In this document: positions 1 through 10,581 of the stretch, in pieces
Numbering within the stretch: the first letter of the stretch is position 1
How the letters are laid out: every line of letters begins with the position of its first letter
NCBI GenBank assembly: GCA_013115135.1
Contig: JABANP010000228.1
Location: 1-64,000 of the forward strand
DNA length: 64,000 bases
Reading direction: 5' to 3'
Origin: Perkinsus olseni
Taxonomy: Eukaryota > Perkinsozoa > Perkinsida > Perkinsidae
Program-made: the position numbers and the translations under genes
The notes under the pieces: model-generated
Database searches by the model: none
The model's input: only the letters and a program-made list of their open reading frames with translations
What the model was told of the DNA's origin: nothing

Positions 1-3000
1 GTTGGAATTTGTCTGCAACCGTATTGCGTTCGGCCGAAGCCGCCTCCGTTTGCTGCTCCAAGACAGCGTGCTGAAGGCACATGGCTTCAACAGAAACGCG
101 CGCATACACGAGGTTGTAAGTTCTGAGACGCATCTTAGGTTTACTCTTGCTGCTTATGAAAAGCGAAATTGCAGCCTCGCACCACGATGATGAGAATTTT
201 CGGTAAAAATTCTTCAACGCTATTCATTTTCAGACATCTTTTTCCTAAGTTTCCATACAATGCAAAAGAAACCAACCGCTGTGAATATATTACCACCACC
301 GAGCGGTTTTCCCGAAATTCCATCAGAAAATCACCAGCCTGCCATCCCCGTCAGTTTCCTCCGCGCCTACCTGAAACGACTGCCTCGAAAGAGCTTTCTC
401 CTGCTCCGCAATCTTCTCCTTCAGCACACCTATTTTCCGCTTGTCTTCCAGGAACCTGTCGAGGTCGTCAACGTCGACGTCGTCACGCAAGGACGGCCTT
501 ACGACGCATAGGTGTCTTTCAGCTGCTCGACGTCTTCTCTTGCCCGCTTCAAGGGATCCGAAAGAGCAGCATTCTTACGCTTGAGTTCCCGCCTGCCATA
601 CGGAAGGTACTTGTAAAAATCTACCAGCTGAGACTATCTTCGGTCGACGAGAAGTCACGTTACACCAAGGCTTGGTGACCAAGCTGAATCACTGATGACA
701 ATAAGACAGCAGATGAGAGAATCAATCCCAGACGGCAAAACTCGGGGGTTGTTATCTCTAAGTTTTCCCCAGGAAAATTTTGTAAGGAAATTTCGTATTG
801 AAGAAGTTACCTGGGCGTGGTGATCGCGTTAAATGACTTTCACCGCGATGGCTGGAGTTCTATCCTGGCCGGATATGGAATAGACTATTGAAGAAGACAT
901 TCACGTTTCACATACGACCGGTGCAATTCACCCGAAGGGCTCTGCATTTTGGGGAAGCGCCGAAGAGGATTTTTCATTCTGAAATAGGTAGTCGCCGAAA
1001 ACGACAATGACAACGGAAACCTGATGGCAACCGCTCCGGCTACTAGCCTATCATACTTTTCTATATGCATGAGCGACGCGATTTGGTGGAGGAGTGGTAT
1101 TGACGCAATCACTACAGTACATGAGCTTAGCATCGGCCATTTCTCGTTTCTTCAGCTCAGCATGTTCTTCCTTCAACCTTTTGATGATCTCCAGGTTCGA
1201 CGAGGTTATATCTCCATAATAGAGTTTGATATCCTGCCGACGACCAACGATGCTGTCCGAGAGAATTTCGCAAGTCGCCGAGGGTCTTGCCTGGAACTCC
1301 CTCATATTTTTGTGCATCAACTCCTTCACCTGTCGATTTTTATCGGCTTCAATTCGCTGTAGCTCGGCCTTCCTTTCTTTCTCTCGTTCATCTCTCAAGG
1401 TTTTCATGCGCAAGCCGTACCTTGTTGAATTCACCAAGAGCGTAAACTGCATGAAGCAGTACCAACCCAAACGCCATTGGCGAGATGAGAGAGATCCACA
1501 GCGATCAATTTAGTACACGTAAAAAATGTTTTCCCGAGGGCGTGCGAATCAAGACCGAAAAAAAAATTTTTCGCTGCGTAATCGGTGATTCAGGCGTAAA
1601 ACCCAATTAACTATTTTCCGAAGCGTAGACCTTTGGAAGCCCAGATTGGTCCTGGGAGATACCTTCACCGTCGCTGTCAATGACCAACTTAGGACGCTAC
1701 GATTTTCCAGCTTTACTCGGAGGACACCTCATACGTCGAGGAAGGCTACAACTGTATGAGCAGAGCCCTAGTAAGCCTAAGGCAGGCATCGGGCTATAAT
1801 CTCAACAACAACTCAGCCAAACAATCCAATTCGATGCGACGAAAATCAACAATCGTAGCTCCACCGAGCTTCTCGAGCTCGGTCGGGGCCTACTTTTGCA
1901 TCAGGTCCCGGGCCTTCTTGTCGTACTCCTGTCTGAGGTGAAGTACTCGCTCGTCCTGCTTCAGCTTCAACGCTCGTAAATAAGCGGCAGATGTATTCTG
2001 CGCTTCCCTGGCTTCCACATGCGTCTGTCGTACTGCTCGGAAGGCTTCGTGTTCCCGAGGCCTACAGAGGCCGCCGGCTAGGGGAGAGGCAAGCGACGTC
2101 GGAGCTCACAAGTGGGTCGTCTCAGCGTGCTGCTGCGACGCCTTTTCGCAAGAAATTCTTTGCTCGATCGTTTGGTCCACTAGGTGAAATCGGAGGTGCT
2201 TCAGTCGCTGAGGGAGGACAAGGTAAGAAGACTCAAGTCTACATAAACCTAATGATCATCATTATGGTATTCGCTTCGTTAATATCAACAACTTGGTAGA
2301 CACTATAATGTATCACAAACAAAAAACCTACTCATTTGATATCACTAGGGATCTGCAATTTACGGTCATATCGAAAAGATTTATGATAATCTATAATTTT
2401 CAATATTAACAGTAGATAGGTAGTAAAGTAATACCTACTGCAACGACAATCAATACCGTGTTAATTTCTAGGTGAAAGAAATCTGACCTGTTGAAACATC
2501 TTCAACTCGATCTGGTTCCGCTCCTGAAGATCTTCGAGATCTCGTTCTCTGTTACGCAGCTCCGCTTCGCGTTCATTTCGAGTCTTCTTTGCACCTTTTT
2601 CAAGACACGGAGCGCTCAACCCTCCACCCTACCGCGCCGGAAAATACGACAGTCGCTTCCTCGTCAAGGTCCTGCGCCAGCTCGGTTCAATTCCGACCAG
2701 AGTCGCTCAGCAAATTCTCGCCTTACCCGTCCAAAAGTAGTTTATTTTCTCGCGTTCTTGCAGAAATTGATTATACATTTTCTCGTCCTCCTAACAAGAC
2801 CACGCCGTGCTCTCCAGCTCACAACAGCAGACAGTGGTACGGTGTATTCCTCCCTTATCTGCCTTGCCTCCTTTTGAAGCGCCAAGATTCTCGCCGCCAA
2901 CGCCGGGTCGACTGAAATCAGATTTCAGTTGAAAGATTTCCTAGAGAATGGGAGACGTTGGGACGGTATCGAGTGCCTCAAAATCCGGGGTAACGAGGTT

Positions 3001-3108
3001 GATGGCCGAACGAACTGCTTGGCAACTCCGAAGGGCTTCTCTCTCACCAGGGACTTGACCGTCGTTCTCCGTGCCTTTCTTAGCTTTCTTCGCTTTCTTA
3101 GGTGGCAT
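1..3108 (-). CDS. GAS8: Dynein regulatory complex subunit 4 (DRC4/GAS8), 3' end beyond window
   Basis: Coiled-coil subunit of the nexin-dynein regulatory complex of motile cilia. Exons read on the minus strand: 3048-3108, 2823-2911, 2727-2790, 2488-2594, 2110-2207, 1894-2061, 1291-1420, 1121-1233, 503-592, 371-455 and 1-70; all junctions but the last keep phase. The start MPPKKAKKAKKG resembles the basic N-terminus of animal GAS8. Later landmarks are KINYFW, EAELRNRERDLEDLQ, YDKKARDLMQKYG, DIKLYYGDITSSNLEIIKRL (family DIKNYYNDIT block) and AALSDPLKRAREDVEQLK. The join between 371 and 70 lacks about 15 family residues, so a small exon is probably missed there. The intron 1234-1290 has a GC donor. 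The gene is head to head with the epimerase gene. A flagellated life stage is implied. Confidence 0.85.
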
Positions 3109-3647
3109 TAGGAAAGGGGTGAGCGCAAATCTGCTAGTCCACGAAGATGGCTATTGAAGGCAGCTGATGTTCTTGACAAGTTGCACGAGTGGCCCGACTC
3201 TGTCAAACAGAACGCTCTCAGTCACTCTCAGACTGAGAATCTCAGTGTTGTTTCAGAGCATCAGTAGCCCTCCGGAAAATTCTACAGCGACTAGCCTCCT
3301 CAGGACGCCCTCCTGTTCTACGAACTGAATTCGGAACTTAAAGTTGATACTAGAATTGATTTTTACACGTTCAATTTGTTTCTAGAATCGCTAGTTCGTC
3401 TCCGAATCTCACAAAGACCACCTTCGACTCGAAGGCTTCGATCTCATGTCATTAAAGGCCTCGAACAGCTCTTCCCAGTACCATCTCTCCGATACCGGAG
3501 AAGTAGGGTGATTCCCAAAATCCGAGGGAGAGGTACAAAATCCAAGGAAGCGTTTTCAGGGAACTGCTTTACCTGGGCAACAGTTCCGGGATCGGGTTGC
3601 CCTGTCGGGTTTCGGGGTTTCGGGTTTCTGGTTTCCCGTTGCTGCCT

Positions 3648-3917
3648 TCACCCACAATTCGGCCTTTTATCTGTCGCCTTTGCCTGCCTGTCGCACGCGC
3701 TTCCTTGGATTTTGTACCTTCCCCTTGGATTTTGTACTTCACCCTGGAGAACTAAGATTTGACTGCGGGCGAGCGATAAGTCTGTGATACTCGCGCACGC
3801 CCAAAGTCCGAGGACCAATTCGATGATGAAGATGACAATGAACAGGCGCGGAAGGGTATACTGAAGGGACCTCATCTTCAGCGTCGTCGTCATTCTCGAG
3901 CCAGCGAGGTTGACCAC
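3648..3917 (-). CDS. Possible small membrane-protein exon
   Basis: A minus-strand reading frame with one strong hydrophobic stretch (FIVIFIIELVLGLWACASI) near its N-terminus. A second short frame with coding character (YWEELFEAFNDMRSKPSSRR) lies at about 3400-3470 on the same strand, but I could not connect the two in phase. The motif GTACAAAATCCAAGG occurs three times between 3530 and 3740, in both orientations. No family recognised. It may be a small gene between DRC4 and the epimerase, or noise. Confidence 0.25.
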   Translation of the reverse strand: MVNLAGSRMTTTLKMRSLQYTLPRLFIVIFIIELVLGLWACASITDLSLARSQILVLQGEVQNPRGRYKIQGSACDRQAKATDKRPNCG

Positions 3918-4180
3918 GGTGTTCTGGTGTCGATTACCGTGTAGTGTTGTTGTGTAACCGTTGCGCTCGCGGATGATCGACTCTAGCCCGCGCTAGCTTG
4001 CGGCGTAACGCTAGTGGATTCTTATTCAATGGACGTGAGATGGGGGAGTTACTGCGCATTGGTCTGTGTGTCACCCATACCGGACTGGTTTTAGTCAAGC
4101 AAAGGGATGCCGAGCTGGCTGATTGACAGCGTTCCAAGTTCGATACTCTTAGTTTTTATTTTCGTTACTAGATTGTTAAC

Positions 4181-5773
4181 ATGGAGAAATACTCTGTTGA
4201 CAGCAACTTCGTTGCCGGTCTCAAGAACAGCGAGCTTGTCACCCTCTCGAACGACCAGATTAGGGTGACTATCGCTGAGTACGGACTGTATATCATCAGC
4301 ATCGAGACTCCCGACCGCGATGGGAAATTTTCCCCCATTAACCTCAACTACGGTCGTGACTGGTCCAAGTACCTCAACGATGACGTTTACCTCTGCTGCA
4401 TCGCGGGAAGGTGAGTTCGCGCCCGGTCACTTCGATGGTGTGGGCGGATCTCCGCCCTTTGCGACTCCACAATCTTCTTTAGTCTTCCATTCTCTTATCC
4501 TCGATCATAGTTCGAGAGATGTTCGAGATCACAGTTTGGCGCGATCCTTTTTTCACGTTGCATGCCCGACCTATAACGAAGGAAGTCATTTCGCTGGTCT
4601 TGTGTCCAGGTACGCTAATAGGATTGCCTACGGTCGTATGACGATCGATGGAAAGGAGTACCAAACTACTATCAACAACGGCGAGCACTGCAATCATGGC
4701 GGCGTCAATGGTTTCAACAAGAAGCTTTGGAAGCACAGCGACTCCTATAGAGATGGTGAGAGTGTGGTTGGGTTTTTTGGTGATTCTCGAAATGTTTTTC
4801 CTCAGAAAAGTCCGCCTCTGCGACCTTCACGATGCGTTCTGCGGACGGCGATGAGGGTTTTCCCGGTAACCTCGATGTTACCGTTGTTTTCACCATCACC
4901 GGCAACAAGTTCTCGATGGAATACTACGCCACTACGGACGCGCCGACGGTTGTTAACCTAACTCATCATGTCTACTTCAACTTGGACGATGATCATTCAC
5001 AGACTATTTACAAGCACCTGCTTTGCATGCCGAGCGCCGACAAGTTCCTGAAGGTCGAAAACGGCGGTATCCCCGTGAAGGGCGAAGCGTGCGATGTTGA
5101 AGGTGAGTTCATAGTGCGACATTTTCATTTTCTTGCGCGCGATGGACGGATAGACCCTGGAATATGATCTTCGCGGTTATCAATTTGCGGGTGTGAATCA
5201 GTTGGGGAGTTCCATGGCAAGCGTCGTAGCATCTCGCACTTGGACGTCAAAAAGACTTTAGATATTCGGAAGTTTCGTCTCTCCGGTCTGTCTCATGTCT
5301 CATAGTTCGGTAAAATATGGTATGAGTAATTCTGTGATAGCATGAGTATTGATGAATGAGTATAATGAAATCTCAATAACTTCCATCGGCCTTCTCCGTT
5401 CTTAGGTACGGTGTTCGATTTCACCTCGCCCAAGGCTCTCGGTGACGTCCTCTCCCAAAAAGATGAGCAACTGACTGAATGCAAGGGCGTCGACCACACC
5501 TTTCTATTGCCTGGCAAGGACAACGACATGAGGCAACTCGGAAGCCTCTACTGCGCTTCGTCGGGTCGTCGTGTGAACATCAGTACGACGCAGCCGGGCG
5601 CTCAAGTTTACACCGGCAACTACCTCCCTAAGGAGAACAATGCCGTAGCCATCGAAACGCAGCATTACCCCAACTCGCCCAACCGCCCGGACTTCCCTTC
5701 GACGCTGTTGAGGCCTGGCGAGAAGTACTACTCTAAGACTGAGTATGAGTTCACTGTTGTCGAGCAAGCGTGA
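4181..5773 (+). CDS. galM: Aldose 1-epimerase (mutarotase)
   Basis: Interconverts alpha and beta anomers of aldohexoses such as glucose and galactose in the cytosol. Four exons, 4181-4410, 4610-4755, 4806-5102 and 5406-5773, join in phase to a protein of 346 residues, the usual family length. Visible motifs are AGRYANRIAYG, NHGGVNGFNK, VVNLTHHVYFNL (the catalytic histidine is in the NLTHHVYFNL block), VDHTFLL and VAIETQHYPNSPN with the conserved glutamate. All introns are GT-AG and lack in-frame alternatives. No signal peptide or membrane segment. The gene is intact and the call is firm. Confidence 0.95.
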
Positions 5774-5949
5774 GGAGAGAATGAGTTTATATTGATTGTG
5801 GGAAGTTATTATCACCCTTGTTTTTGTTTTCGGGTGCGTCATTGACGGTGTCCGTTTCTAAGCGTAGCTGTTTTTCGTCGTCAATTTTTGCGGAAGATTT
5901 CTCGGATGGAATTTCTCGGTTCTCATTTTGAGCTCGGTCGTACTCAACC

Positions 5950-7405
5950 ATGGAAATGCGCGGGACCATTCCTTCTTTTCTGGCTCGGTCGGCGTTGCCG
6001 AGCAAGGGAACTGGGAAAAGCAAACCGCCCCCGCGAAAACGAGATGACGGCGCTGTTGCCAGACGGACAACTGTTCGCAGTGAATCGCCGGCGACGTCTG
6101 GCGTGAGGTCAGCAGGAGGCCGGTGTGAGCGAGACGATCGCGGGGATGAGAACGAAAGACTAAAGAAGATTGTGGAATCGCAAAGGGCGAAGATACGCAG
6201 TATGGAGAAGCAGCAGGACCTGGAAGAAGCCATCCTGGAGGAGTTCAGACTGGAGGCCGCAGAGGAAGCTTTTACGGAACGTCGTGTCCTCTTCTTGAAG
6301 GTGGGGTGTTGGGCCCTTCGCTCCGCTGTAAGATCTATCATGGCGGTCGGGAAGGGAGCATGATAGTCGGGCTATCTCTTATTCTCTCCCATTGCCAGGC
6401 TGGGAATCCCAGCCAATGGTTTACTCACCGTGGGGACTTACTACCACTTTTTCCAGTGATGACGTGCCGCCCATCACACAGAGCGGCGGCCATAGTGATG
6501 GCGCTAGGAAACTCAGATTTTCGGCGTTAGGAGAGAAGAAACTACCCAAGTTTGTTTCATCGGTCTATGGAGGAAAAGTCACAGCTGCCCCTACAAAAGT
6601 TGAGTAAAGAACACGCCTGTTCGGGTCGGCGGGGCGACTGTCGGTTGTCGACTCGACAACCTTACTGAGTTCGCGGTCTCGCTCGGTGGCTTAGAACTCT
6701 CTTGATTGCGCGCAGTATACTGTTTTCCTAATCTTCCAGTCACTTTGTAAGGGTTTGGAGTTGAATTGCTCAGGCACAACTCCTCTGTCTAGAGCGTCGC
6801 ATTGAAAGGCTCCAACGAGCGCTGGAGAACTCGACAGCGTCACGTCCTCTTCTTCCCGCTACGTTATCACAGCAGTCGAGGAAGGCTGCTGTGCTGGAGG
6901 CTGAATCGGTGATCGCGACGGCTGTTGCCGCCATAAGGGAAGCGCACGCTGGTTTGGCGGGCAACGGTACCCGGGATGGACTCGATCGGTTGTGTGAAGT
7001 CTTACGAGAGACTTGTTATCAACTGTTGATGACGTGGAGAAATGACAAGTCAGAGCAAGATGCCCAAGATTTCGCTCTAGCTTCTGTTCGACCGAAGGGC
7101 TGCTGTAAAGAATGTCAAAAAGAGATCGAGAAGTGGGTGAAGGGATGCTCGGCTGCTTGCAATTTGAGACTCGATCAAATGAAAGATGAGATTGAGAGAA
7201 AACAGTTTCCTCGGTGATGCAACGAGACGTCGTGTTCACAGACCTGCTTCGCTCCGCTCCCTCTAACAGAAGAATAATTTCCAGCTTCGAAAGATTATAT
7301 CTGCATGAGGTCTGCACGGAGGTTATTCCACCCCCAGTCATCCAACCGTTGCCGCCTGAAAGACGGATGAAACTACTCCCGAGATATGACCTGTTCAAAC
7401 CGTGA
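5950..7405 (+). CDS. Coiled-coil protein of unknown function
   Basis: Exon 5950-6300 (possibly to 6305) encodes a basic N-terminus, then a charged coiled coil (RLKKIVESQRAKIRSMEKQQ). A middle exon from 6457 reads DDVPPITQSGGHSDGARKL. Exon 6774-7213 is a long helical region with a CCKEC cluster. Exon 7285-7405 ends in PPPVIQPLPPERRMKLLPR. The last two junctions keep phase. Between 6603 and 6774 either a weak donor at 6598 is used or a 7-nt microexon at 6740-6746. The first junction fits phase only if the donor is at 6306. No domain recognised; a cytoskeletal or basal-body role is possible from the coiled coils but unproven. Confidence 0.7.
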
Positions 7406-7954
7406 TATCATTTTACGTTGGACGAAGGATATTGAAAAGAAACTTCACTGGAGTTTTGATTCATATTTGCCGCCCCGCAGGCTCTCGAGCTGGACCTAGG
7501 ATCTGCTCCAAGAAAGCGACATTTGGCAGAAATAGTGATGGGAGTTCATCCCGGTGGTGTGCTTGCTTCGTCGAGCGGTCTATCCATAGACTGGGTCATA
7601 CAGTTTCAATACGTCATGCGCTTCGCTCCGCTGACATTTGACATGCGTTTCCCACACTTTCCTTCGTGGGCTGCGTCTTACAGTCTGTAACTCTGTAAAT
7701 GAAGCCACTATGCCAGTGGCCTCATTTTTCCCTGTGCCGCACATTCCTCGTTACAGACTGAACTTGGCCACTTGGTGCACCCGAACAGCACAACTGTACG
7801 CCATACCGACTTCAATCCCGATTTACTGAATCCAACATGGATGTCATTAGACAGTAGAAGTAATATTTTATAGGAACGTTAGCGTTGTAGTGACCTACAG
7901 TGAGTAGTACTACACTATTGGAGACGCGGGTTCGATCCCCGGCAACAGTACTTT
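7406..7954. other. Spacer with repeated motif and tRNA-like segment
   Basis: No convincing coding frame. It holds one copy of the recurring 13-mer GCTTCGCTCCGCT at 7620-7632 and, at its right end, the intron-shaped tRNA-like segment listed separately. Confidence 0.5.
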
Positions 7955-7958
7955 TCAG
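7900..7958 (+). repeat. tRNA 3'-half-like segment, intron-shaped
   Basis: Runs from GTGAGTAG to CTTTTCAG and contains GCGGGTTCGATCCCCGGC, a T-arm/B-box with a normal 7-nt loop, followed by an acceptor-like end. No D-arm or anticodon arm is visible. The splice-like borders match those of confirmed introns elsewhere in the window, but no flanking exon is recognised here. Confidence 0.6.
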
Positions 7959-8566
7959 TAACCATAGGAATATCCCAATAAGCCGTTATAACAAGTCTCA
8001 GTCCGCTGCCGTTTAGTACAGCCGCCTTCCAACGATCGTCTTCTCTTGTTGTCCCTCCTCGCCATCCAATCAGCCAACCGTCGTTGCTTCTCGTAGTCGT
8101 CCCACGCCCTCTGCTCGGCATCCCGGAAGGTATCATGTCCGAACAACATCGGCGGAACGGGCAATTTTGAAGCGGACAACATACCAAACTGATCAGCACA
8201 AAAATTCATTTCGAAACTAAACTCAAACGCCACTCTTTCTCACCAGGGTAAGTGCAGCACAAATCTTACAATTTTTACAATAGTACTAGTGTACACACAA
8301 AGTTACTGTCACCTGTCAGTGATAGCCCGCACCGGCCGCCCCGAAAGAGGAGGGCTCAGGAACCGCAACTTGTCCACTTCGTCCTCGTCCTCATCCTCCA
8401 ACACCGATAGCGACCCTCGTTGTACTGTGGGGGGCACTGGAGTCGGTACTATGTTAGCACTGGCGGCTCGAGCCCGATTGGCGAGCCAGAGCTTCCGAGG
8501 CGTCACGCAATACTCGGTGAAATTGCGCATAGTCATCGCGAACTTTTCCGGCTGCTCTTCTTCTAC
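7955..8566 (-). CDS. Small unknown protein, two exons (5' end unresolved)
   Basis: Exons 8313-8566 and 7955-8216 join in phase 2 on the minus strand. The protein has FTEYCVTPRKLWLANRARA, an acidic serine/glutamate-rich linker (VLEDEDEDEVDKL) and a C-terminal half with AWDDYEKQRRLADWMARRD and a basic cluster NKRRR. The upstream exon begins just after a TTTTTAG acceptor, so a 5' exon is probably missing or the start is the internal ATG at 8536. No family recognised. The downstream end lies beside a tRNA-like segment. The gene is on the same strand as, and close to, the hydrolase-like gene. Confidence 0.5.
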
Positions 8567-8760
8567 CTAAAAAGAGAACCTCATCTTCTGCGGGAAGCGA
8601 AGCCAACTTTTCGCCGAAATTTTGTCCGAAAAATTACGCTTGAATTCACGAAATACTTACACAACTTACGCAATGCTCACTAGAACCATGGGAGACAGCC
8701 GTACCGGGTGATGGATACCTCCCATCCACGACAAACAAGATACGGGACCTCCACGCATGG

Positions 8761-10452
8761 CTATCCTTGAAGATTCCACAATTCTTCATCCGTAGCAAAA
8801 AGAATATTGACGGATTCATAAAATGCATGTACCGGCGTCAACGCGTTCTCGCTAAAACATTTCCCAGCGTGAAAAGCGATAACCTGCCCTTCCCGTACTA
8901 CCAGATGGCCGCATCTTGGCACGATTTCCCATCTCACGTCACACCTCATGGACAGCAGGTGAGTGAAGAAGCGCTGATACTCTCTCTTCGGTACTATCTT
9001 GTCATGGTCACCCGTCAAGAGGAGTATGGGGCACTTGGGCAAGTTAAGGGGAATCTTCCAGCGCACATTAGTACGTTGCTTGTTCATCTCCACGATGGCC
9101 GCATCCCAGCCCTCCAGTCTGGTCGGTATTCGATAATCCTCTTGCAGCCACTGAGGAATCTTACTACTCCGATACCACGACTTTCTCATCATAAAGTCCG
9201 CCACCTCCGAGCGCAGCATTGACAGGGACAAGGCTCGGCTGACATTGCTGGTCAAGATGGAGCGGATAACGCCAGGCAAACCCATACCGGTGGTGACGGT
9301 TGGCGAAATGAGCACGACGCCGCTGACGCTCTCGTTGCGGGCTGCCGACTCCAAGGCGAGTAGAGCACCAGCACCAACGCCCACGAGAATCTGGGGTAGG
9401 TTACTGCTGGCCGAATAGCGCCGGAACAATTCCACCGTCTCCCGGGCGAAGGAGACAGAATACGGCGGTAGCAGTACTGGACGGCCATCAGCGGCCATAA
9501 TATGAACTGGCGCCGCCGGGTCCCTAGGCCTCTCTGTGAAGCCGTGAGCCGGGCGATCGAAGCAGGTGACGTTGGCGTTGCACTCACTCACGAGGAGGGG
9601 CACCGATCGCTTCCATGTAAAGCAGCCGCCGCCGAACTGATGAATCAGCAGCAAGTTGACGACTGGCGTGGTGGAACGATGGGTTTGATAGTAGCAAAGA
9701 ATCCCACCGGCAGTATCTCGATAAGGCCATTCCATATCGTCATAGTCCATCCCAGTCGACGTACAGAGGTAGTGAGCGTCGGGACCGGGAGCGAAGACAC
9801 GGTGAGCGGAGTCAGCTGATACCGTGGAGGACTTCGAACCTTGCTCGAGGTCCATGTCGCTGTCAATGCTGCTGGTGACGGTGATCTCCTTGGGGCGGTC
9901 GGGGCCGAGCAAGGGCGCCTCTAGGTCAGCGTTATGGACTTGCCGGTGATGATGACGAGGACGACGCCTGGCGAAGGGAAACCGCGCTGTTAACCGGAAG
10001 TTGGCGTTGAAGCGACACAGTTTTCGCTGCCGTATACGGTCTGAGTGCTTTAGAAAGAAGACTCCCTCCAGGACACAGAGGACGATGATGGTTAGCGTGT
10101 GGCCGGGCATCCTTTCGGAAGTTGTATAGAGCCAAAGCACGTAGGCGATAGACGCTACCACTGTGACCGAAACGACTATGTCCGGGACCATAGAGGTTTT
10201 ACGCCGGTACTGGAAGGCGATGTTGATGATAATAAAACGCACAACAAAAATCGCAACATAAGCGTACAAGGCAAACAGGCTGTAATGGTACCGGTTGTTG
10301 ACGAAGTTGCCAACGGACGAGAGGCAGACTATCAGGTCAAGCAAGGAGAGAATGCGAGGTACACGGGACTTGAGCAAGAACAACAGGCAGTTAATGGCGA
10401 ACTTCAGGGCAAAAAGCCACTCCAGGGCCTTAGACGACGATGCCCCTGCCAT
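8761..10452 (-). CDS. Membrane alpha/beta-hydrolase-fold protein lacking nucleophile serine
   Basis: A single uninterrupted frame of 563 codons, unusual in this intron-rich window. Residues 1 to about 150 carry four to five hydrophobic helices, then a polar linker, then an alpha/beta-hydrolase domain from about 240. Visible family landmarks are the oxyanion-loop HQFGGGCFTWK, CFDRPAHGFTERP, the acid-loop LLLTGDHDKIVP and a late CGHLVV histidine. The nucleophile elbow, normally GxSxG, reads LVGVGAGALLAL, so glycine sits where serine is expected. The fold is clear, but classical serine-hydrolase activity is doubtful. It starts 129 bp from the divergent TsaE-TsaD gene, implying a shared promoter region. 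Confidence 0.85.
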   Translation of the reverse strand: MAGASSSKALEWLFALKFAINCLLFLLKSRVPRILSLLDLIVCLSSVGNFVNNRYHYSLFALYAYVAIFVVRFIIINIAFQYRRKTSMVPDIVVSVTVVASIAYVLWLYTTSERMPGHTLTIIVLCVLEGVFFLKHSDRIRQRKLCRFNANFRLTARFPFARRRPRHHHRQVHNADLEAPLLGPDRPKEITVTSSIDSDMDLEQGSKSSTVSADSAHRVFAPGPDAHYLCTSTGMDYDDMEWPYRDTAGGILCYYQTHRSTTPVVNLLLIHQFGGGCFTWKRSVPLLVSECNANVTCFDRPAHGFTERPRDPAAPVHIMAADGRPVLLPPYSVSFARETVELFRRYSASSNLPQILVGVGAGALLALESAARNESVSGVVLISPTVTTGMGLPGVIRSILTSNVSRALSLSMLRSEVADFMMRKSWYRSSKIPQWLQEDYRIPTRLEGWDAAIVEMNKQRTNVRWKIPLNLPKCPILLLTGDHDKIVPKREYQRFFTHLLSMRCDVRWEIVPRCGHLVVREGQVIAFHAGKCFSENALTPVHAFYESVNILFATDEELWNLQG

Positions 10453-10581
10453 CTGGAACGGATTGTCGTCTGAAGAAGAATCATATCCTAGGTTGATCCG
10501 CGGATTTTGTAGATCGAGCGCGCCATTCTAATCGATTGGAATGTCTGCGAGCAATTACTTATCCATTTTGCAGTTGTCCTC

